Assembly (NCBI GenBank): GCA_035691285.1
Contig: DASSJI010000170.1
Coordinates: 1-8,768 of the forward strand
Direction of reading: 5' to 3'
DNA length: 8,768 nt
Source: DATFEN01 sp035691285
GTDB taxonomy: Bacteria > Acidobacteriota > Vicinamibacteria > Fen-336
Shown: in pieces, positions 4,810 through 8,768 of the stretch
Position numbering within the stretch: position 1 is the first letter of the stretch
Layout: each line of letters opens with the position of its first letter
The notes under the pieces: generated by a model
Databases searched by the model: none
What the model was told of the DNA's origin: nothing
The model's input: the letters and a program-made list of their open reading frames with translations, nothing else
Position numbers and translations under genes: made by a program

Positions 4810-6558
4810 ATGGAGACCTATGGACTGAAGCGCGATCCGCGGCGCGGCGTGTGGCTCGACGTGCCCTATCGCGGCGCCCGCCTGCTCCGCCACCCGTTGT
4901 ACACGAAGGGAACGGCGTTCACCGAAGAGGAGCGCGTGGCCTTCGGGCTCGAGGGACTGCTGCCCCACACCGTGAGCACGATGGAGAAGCAGGAGCGCAG
5001 GGTCTGCGACAACATCGCGCGCAAGCAGGAGCCGCTCGAGAAGTACATCGGTCTCGCGGCCCTCCAGGACCGCAACGAGCACCTCTTCTACCGCGTGCTC
5101 GTGAACCACGTCGAGGAGTTCCTGCCGATCGTGTACACGCCCACGGTCGGCCGGGCCTGCCAGGAGTTCAGCCACATCTTCCGGCGCGCGCGCGGGCTCT
5201 GGATCACGCCGGAGCACCGCGGCCGCATCGACGAGGTGCTCGGCAACGCGCCCTACGACGACGTGCGCCTCATCGTCGTGACCGACAACGAGCGCATCCT
5301 GGGCCTGGGCGACCAGGGAGCTGGGGGCATGGGGATCCCCATCGGCAAGCTGGCCCTCTACACGGCCGCCGCCGGCATCCCGCCCTGGCAGACGCTGCCC
5401 ATCAGCCTCGACGTCGGGACCGACAACGCGGCCCTGCTGCAGGACGAGCTGTACCTCGGCTGGCGCTATCCGCGCCTGCGCGGTCCCGAGTACGACGCCC
5501 TCGTCGAGGAGTTCGTGGTGGCCGTCGCGAAGCGCTTCCCCAAGGCGCTCCTGCAGTGGGAGGACTTCAAGAAGAACAACGCCTTCCGCCTGCTCGACCG
5601 CTATCGCAAGCGGATCCGCTCCTTCAACGACGACATCCAGGGCACGGCTGCTGTGGCCGCGGCCGGGATGCTGGCCGGGGCGCGCCTGACCGGAACGCCC
5701 GTGACCCAGCAGCGCGTCGTGATCCTCGGCGCCGGAGCGGCCGGGATCGGCATCGCGCGCCTGCTCCGCGACACCCTGAGGCGCGCCGGGGTCATGGGCG
5801 AGGAGCTGACCTTCGCCACCGCGAACCTCGACAGCCACGGCCTGCTCGTGGACGACGAGCCCATCGGCGACGAGCACAAGCGCGAGTTCGCCTGGCCCGC
5901 GGCGCTCGCCGAGAAGCACGGCCTCGGCAAGGGACGCCGCCGTGACCTGCTGGCCGTCGTGCGCGAGGTCAAGCCCACCATGCTGATCGGCACCTCGGGA
6001 GAGCCGGACACCTTCACCGAGCCGATCATCCGCGAGATGGCCCGCCACGTGGCCCGGCCCCTCGTGTTCCCGATGTCGAACCCCACGAGCAAGAGCGAGG
6101 CGAAGCCGGTCGACGTCATCGCGTGGACCGAGGGACGCGCCCTGGTGGCCACCGGCAGCCCGTTCGATCCGGTCGCCTGGGCCGGGAAGACGATCACCAT
6201 CGGCCAGGGCAACAACGCGTTCGTGTTCCCCGGCATGGGCCTCGGCGTCCTGGTGTCCGAGTCGCGCGAGGTGACGGACGCCATGTTCGCGGCGGCGGCC
6301 GAGCAGCTCGCGGCGGAGGTCTCCGCCGACGACCTGGCCTCGGGCAGCCTGTTCCCCAGGGTCCGCGAGATCCGGCGCGTCTCGGCGAAGATCGCCGAGG
6401 CGGTGGTGCGGACGGCGCGCGACCAGAAGGTCGGCCGGCCCATTCCCGACGCGGAGATCCCCGCTGCCGTCGCGGCCGCGATGTGGGAGCCGGCCTACCT
6501 GCCGCTGGTCGCAGCGCCGGTCCACGAGGCGGTGCCGAAGGAGCCGGCGCTGGTCTAG
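4810..6558 (+). CDS. NAD-type malic enzyme (malate dehydrogenase, oxaloacetate-decarboxylating)
   Basis: A 582-residue protein, the full length of the large (eukaryote-like, MaeA/SfcA-type) malic enzymes, which convert L-malate to pyruvate and CO2 with reduction of NAD(P). The N-terminal malic domain shows RNEHLFYRVL (88-97), VYTPTVG with catalytic Tyr Y109, the TDNERILGLGDQGAGGMGIP stretch (158-177) and catalytic Lys K180. Metal ligands are E251 and D252 in WEDFKKNNAF and D275 in FNDDIQGT. The Rossmann fold follows with GAGAAG (307-312) and later motifs IGTSGEPDTFTEPII, FPMSNPTSKSEA and GQGNNAFVFPGMGLG. All key residues are intact. The ATG at 4810 has a GGTGGAGG site 4-5 nt upstream. The next gene starts 18 nt after the TAG, so the two are probably co-transcribed. 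NAD versus NADP preference cannot be read with certainty from sequence alone; the family assignment itself is secure. Confidence 0.95.
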   Translation: METYGLKRDPRRGVWLDVPYRGARLLRHPLYTKGTAFTEEERVAFGLEGLLPHTVSTMEKQERRVCDNIARKQEPLEKYIGLAALQDRNEHLFYRVLVNHVEEFLPIVYTPTVGRACQEFSHIFRRARGLWITPEHRGRIDEVLGNAPYDDVRLIVVTDNERILGLGDQGAGGMGIPIGKLALYTAAAGIPPWQTLPISLDVGTDNAALLQDELYLGWRYPRLRGPEYDALVEEFVVAVAKRFPKALLQWEDFKKNNAFRLLDRYRKRIRSFNDDIQGTAAVAAAGMLAGARLTGTPVTQQRVVILGAGAAGIGIARLLRDTLRRAGVMGEELTFATANLDSHGLLVDDEPIGDEHKREFAWPAALAEKHGLGKGRRRDLLAVVREVKPTMLIGTSGEPDTFTEPIIREMARHVARPLVFPMSNPTSKSEAKPVDVIAWTEGRALVATGSPFDPVAWAGKTITIGQGNNAFVFPGMGLGVLVSESREVTDAMFAAAAEQLAAEVSADDLASGSLFPRVREIRRVSAKIAEAVVRTARDQKVGRPIPDAEIPAAVAAAMWEPAYLPLVAAPVHEAVPKEPALV

Positions 6559-6576
6559 CCAGCGAAGGAGGTGGAT

Positions 6577-7062
6577 GTGGCGATCAGTGCGCGTTTGCAG
6601 TCCCTGCTGGACGCCGAGCACGCCTCGTACTCCACGCGCCGGCACGCCCAGGCGTTCACCGCCCAGGAAGTGGCGGCGCAGAGCCACGTGCCCGGCCGCG
6701 ACCTCGCCAAGGTCGTGATCGCGCGCACGCCGGAGGGCGCCTACCTGATGGCGGTCCTGCCGTCGCTGTGCCGGGTCGACCTCGTCGCCCTGGCCAAGGC
6801 CGCGCGGGCCGAGAGTCTCGCCCTCGCCCACGAGGACGAGATCCGGAGGCTCTTCCCCGATTGCGAGCCCGGCGCGATGCCCCCGTTCGGGCGGCTGTAC
6901 GGCCTGCCCGTCTTCGTGGACGCGTGCTTCCCGCACTACGAGACGCTCTACTTCCAGGCGGGCAACCACCGCGAGGTGGTGGGCATGCCCTACCACGAGT
7001 TCGAGAGGCTGGCGTCGCCGACGATGGGCGAGTTCTGCCTCCACGTGCGCAAGGACGCGTAG
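6577..7062 (+). CDS. YbaK/ProX-type aminoacyl-tRNA deacylase domain protein
   Basis: A 161-residue free-standing editing domain (YbaK/EbsC/ProX, PF04073), which hydrolyses mischarged aminoacyl-tRNAs in trans, typically Cys- or Ala-tRNAPro. Visible features are an N-terminal helix ending in YSTRRHAQAFTAQEVA (18-33), the DLAKVVIAR strand with the conserved K45, the YLMAVLPSLCRVDL strand, GAMPPFG, GLPVFVDACF, and FQAGNHREVVGM close to the C-terminus. I place the start at GTG 6577 because AAGGAGG (6565-6571) lies 5 nt upstream of it; the in-frame GTG at 6571 overlaps that binding site and cannot use it. It follows malic enzyme by 18 nt. There is no metabolic reason for the pairing, which is probably operon convenience. 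Which amino acid and tRNA it edits is not visible. Confidence 0.88.
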   Translation: MAISARLQSLLDAEHASYSTRRHAQAFTAQEVAAQSHVPGRDLAKVVIARTPEGAYLMAVLPSLCRVDLVALAKAARAESLALAHEDEIRRLFPDCEPGAMPPFGRLYGLPVFVDACFPHYETLYFQAGNHREVVGMPYHEFERLASPTMGEFCLHVRKDA

Positions 7063-7083
7063 CTCCCTCGCGCGCGGCAGGAT

Positions 7084-7111
7084 CTGCGCGGCCGTGGAGG
7101 AGGCCGCGCAG
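7084..7111. terminator. Perfect 10-bp hairpin between convergent genes, probable bidirectional terminator
   Basis: CTGCGCGGCC (7084-7093) pairs perfectly with GGCCGCGCAG (7102-7111) across an 8-nt loop. It lies 21 nt after the stop of the deacylase gene and 17 nt beyond the stop of the convergent OsmC gene, the expected place for a shared terminator. No T-run follows on either strand, so it is not a textbook intrinsic terminator; in very GC-rich genomes such U-less hairpins are common at gene ends. A second GCCGGC repeat (around 7122-7136) overlaps the OsmC stop. Confidence 0.6.
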
Positions 7112-7128
7112 CAGGTTCGGGAGCCGGC

Positions 7129-7605
7129 CTAGCCGGCCGCCACGGTCGTCCGCAGGTCGACCGGCGGCCTGAGCGCGTGCGACACGATGCAGATGCGCTT
7201 GGCCCGCTCGAGCAGCTCCGCGGCGCGCTCCTTCTGGCCCTCGGGCACCTTCAGCTCCACGTCGAGCACGATCGACGTGAACGCCGGCCCCTCGGACGTT
7301 CGATCGAGGATGCCCTTGACCTGGCTGGAGTAATCCATCACCTCGACGCCGCGCGCGTCGGCGAGGGCCCGGAACGTCGTCAGCAGGCAAAGGCTCACGG
7401 CGCCCAGGAGCAGGTGCTCCGGGCTCCACCAGTCGTCGCGGCCGCCGAACTGGGCCGGCGGCCCGCCGACGATGTCGGGCCGCGCCCCGGCGCTGATGCG
7501 GCCCTGGCCGTCGCCCGTGCCCGTCACCTTGAGCTCGTAGTGGTGCGGAAACGGCTCGATGGCCTTCGAGGCCCGCGGAGCGACGCGTTCGGCCGTTGCG
7601 GTCAT
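7129..7605 (-). CDS. OsmC-family protein (thiol peroxidase-like fold)
   Basis: A 158-residue OsmC/Ohr-family protein. The two redox cysteines are present: C73 in AVSLCLLTTF and C139 in KRICIVSHAL, 66 residues apart, the same interval as the two catalytic cysteines of OsmC. Other signatures are WWSPEHLLLGA (59-69), typical of the family's central helix entry, and a C-terminal domain strand SIVLDVELKV. Members reduce organic hydroperoxides with a Cys pair, or in some cases act in sulfur transfer or detoxification. The N-terminus (HHYELKVTGTGDGQGRI) is of the shorter non-Ohr type. The ATG at 7603-7605 has a GGGAGGA site upstream and overlaps the TGA of the radical SAM gene as ATGA, so the two are translationally coupled. 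Its transcript runs into the hairpin at 7084-7111. Peroxidase activity is inferred from the Cys pair; the coupling leaves room for another role. Confidence 0.9.
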   Translation of the reverse strand: MTATAERVAPRASKAIEPFPHHYELKVTGTGDGQGRISAGARPDIVGGPPAQFGGRDDWWSPEHLLLGAVSLCLLTTFRALADARGVEVMDYSSQVKGILDRTSEGPAFTSIVLDVELKVPEGQKERAAELLERAKRICIVSHALRPPVDLRTTVAAG

Positions 7606-8768
7606 GTCGTCCTCCCGGGGGACGCGGATGCACGAAGCTGGCCAGGCCATTCCGCGGCGAGCGACTCGTAGGGAAGCGGCAGGGGCTTGTCGCTTCCGAA
7701 CCCCACCCGCGCCGCGAGGGCGACGGCGGGGCATGCCTCCCGGATGGGCCTCGGCACGGCGCGGCGCATCCGGGCGTAGATCGCCGTGAACGGCTCCGCG
7801 CGAATGTTCCCGAACGCGACCGGGAGGAACACGCAAGGCTCGACGTTGCCGAGACTGTCGATGTAGAGATGCGACAACCCAGCCATCAGGCATCCCAGGT
7901 TCTCGGGCGCTTCGAACCAGGCGGGGTGGTAGACCGCCGGGTACGCTCGATAGCGACGGCCGTCCTGCGCGACTGCGAAGAAGCGACGCACGGCCGCCCT
8001 GTCTTCGTCGCCGAACGGCGGCGAGACGCCGCCCGCGTAGCCGCCGCAGGGCCTCGGCTCGAGCAACTGGATGGCGCCGAGGCCGAGGCCGCGGGCCAGC
8101 TCGTAGAACCGCAACAGGCCGTCTTCCCGCACGAGCTCGTGGGTCAGGCAGGTGTTGGCGTAGACGAGGATGCCGGCGCGGGAGAACAGCTCGATCGCGT
8201 GGAGCGCCTCCTGGAAAGCGCCCCGCCGGTTGCGGAGGCGGTCGTGGCGAGCGGGCTCGAAGTCGTCCAGGCCGACCGCGGCGGCCGCGAGTCCTGCCTC
8301 GACGAGCCGTCCGACCGTCTCCGCCGTCGCTCCGCAGCCGGCCGTGTACAGGTGGAAGTCCGAGCGGCTCTTGTCCGCGCCACGGAGGATCTCGAGGGTC
8401 CTGTCCATCGCGCCGAGCGGCTCCCCACCGGAGAGCGCGATCACGCTCACGCCGATGTCCTGCAGCTCGCGGACGGCCTCGCTCCAGCGCCCGGCGCTCA
8501 CGACGTCCCGGTCGCCCAGGTTGTAGCGCTCGTAGCAATGGGCGCAGCGGTACGGACACGTGCGCGTGATTCCCAGGACGGCGAGATCGATCTGCTCCTT
8601 GGCGGGGGACCCCGAGGCGCCGAGGTTGAGCCCCCCCTTCGCGATCATGCGGTCGTAGGCCGGCGAGGGCCAGCCGGGCTCCATCAGCGAAAAGTGGTAG
8701 CGCCGGCCGACGCGCACGACCTTGGTCATCTTCAAGCGGCGGAGAAGCGTCAAGGTCCCGAGGAAGCC
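7602..8768 (-). CDS. Radical SAM protein with SPASM-like C-terminus (5' end outside window)
   Basis: The minus-strand frame is open to the window edge, so the N-terminus is probably missing. The internal starts TTG 8753 and ATG 8729 lack a convincing ribosome binding site. Numbering from 8753, the [4Fe-4S]-SAM motif is C66-PYR-C70-AH-C73 (CxxxCxxC) in ITRTCPYRCAHCYE, followed by a SAM-binding ALSGGEP. The TIM-barrel part shows a partial repeat of strand motifs such as AVGLDDFEPARHD and ANTCLTHE. After about residue 280 come C288, IDSLGNVEPC (C307), LPVAFGNI and ACPA (C341). This resembles the SPASM/twitch layout that binds auxiliary Fe-S clusters in peptide-modifying and related enzymes. No precursor peptide or known cofactor pathway is visible, so the substrate is unknown. 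About 50 residues precede the SAM motif as an unassigned N-terminal region (VGRRYHFSLMEP). It is coupled by ATGA to the downstream OsmC gene. Confidence 0.88.
   Translation of the reverse strand, partial: GFLGTLTLLRRLKMTKVVRVGRRYHFSLMEPGWPSPAYDRMIAKGGLNLGASGSPAKEQIDLAVLGITRTCPYRCAHCYERYNLGDRDVVSAGRWSEAVRELQDIGVSVIALSGGEPLGAMDRTLEILRGADKSRSDFHLYTAGCGATAETVGRLVEAGLAAAAVGLDDFEPARHDRLRNRRGAFQEALHAIELFSRAGILVYANTCLTHELVREDGLLRFYELARGLGLGAIQLLEPRPCGGYAGGVSPPFGDEDRAAVRRFFAVAQDGRRYRAYPAVYHPAWFEAPENLGCLMAGLSHLYIDSLGNVEPCVFLPVAFGNIRAEPFTAIYARMRRAVPRPIREACPAVALAARVGFGSDKPLPLPYESLAAEWPGQLRASASPGRTT

Noticed and set aside
6571..6579. GTG at 6571 as start of the deacylase
   Set aside because: It overlaps the AAGGAGG ribosome binding site, which is correctly spaced for the GTG at 6577.
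4603..7044. An 813-codon open frame on the minus strand opposite malic enzyme and the deacylase
   Set aside because: It is a mirror frame of two well-supported genes; its His/Arg/Gly-rich translation has no domain pattern.

Overview
The window is about 8.8 kb of very GC-rich, densely coding bacterial chromosome. It has strong purine-rich ribosome binding sites, frequent GTG starts and ATGA-type gene overlaps. The gene mix resembles high-GC uncultured lineages such as Rokubacteria/Methylomirabilota or deep-branching Deltaproteobacteria: an SDR-type threonine dehydrogenase, an adenosine-specific-kinase family protein otherwise best known from archaea, and an archaeo-eukaryotic-primase-like protein. 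That placement is inference from gene content, with no marker gene to confirm it. I see no rRNA, tRNA, CRISPR array, transposase or phage gene.

Layout. (1) The extreme left edge holds the last 46 codons of an unidentified + strand gene (1-141). (2) A long minus-strand block runs from 4606 down to 148. In transcription order it contains an AEP-primase-like protein (GTG start at 4606), a xylose-isomerase/AP-endonuclease-2-type TIM barrel joined to it by an ATGA overlap, an adenosine-specific-kinase family protein, an SDR-type L-threonine 3-dehydrogenase 6 nt downstream, a 62-residue helical protein 30 nt further on, and a membrane-anchored Cys-rich 97-residue protein after a 132-nt gap. (3) A 203-bp divergent spacer (4607-4809) separates this block from a + strand pair, NAD-type malic enzyme and a YbaK/ProX-type aminoacyl-tRNA deacylase. 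(4) A 10-bp perfect hairpin (7084-7111) lies between these genes and a convergent minus-strand pair. That pair is a radical SAM protein with a SPASM-like C-terminus (5' end outside the window) and an OsmC-family protein, again linked by an ATGA overlap.

How the genes may fit together. Malic enzyme and threonine dehydrogenase are ordinary carbon and amino-acid metabolism, and the deacylase is translation quality control. The part that textbook pathways do not explain is the head of the minus-strand operon. There a protein with the three AEP motifs (DxD, xxH, late D plus RxxR) is translationally coupled to a TIM barrel that keeps the His/Glu/Asp positions that bind the three metals in endonuclease IV. 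This could be a nucleotide- or DNA-acting two-gene module, possibly a repair one, and is the best candidate here for something undescribed. The radical SAM-OsmC coupled pair is the second.
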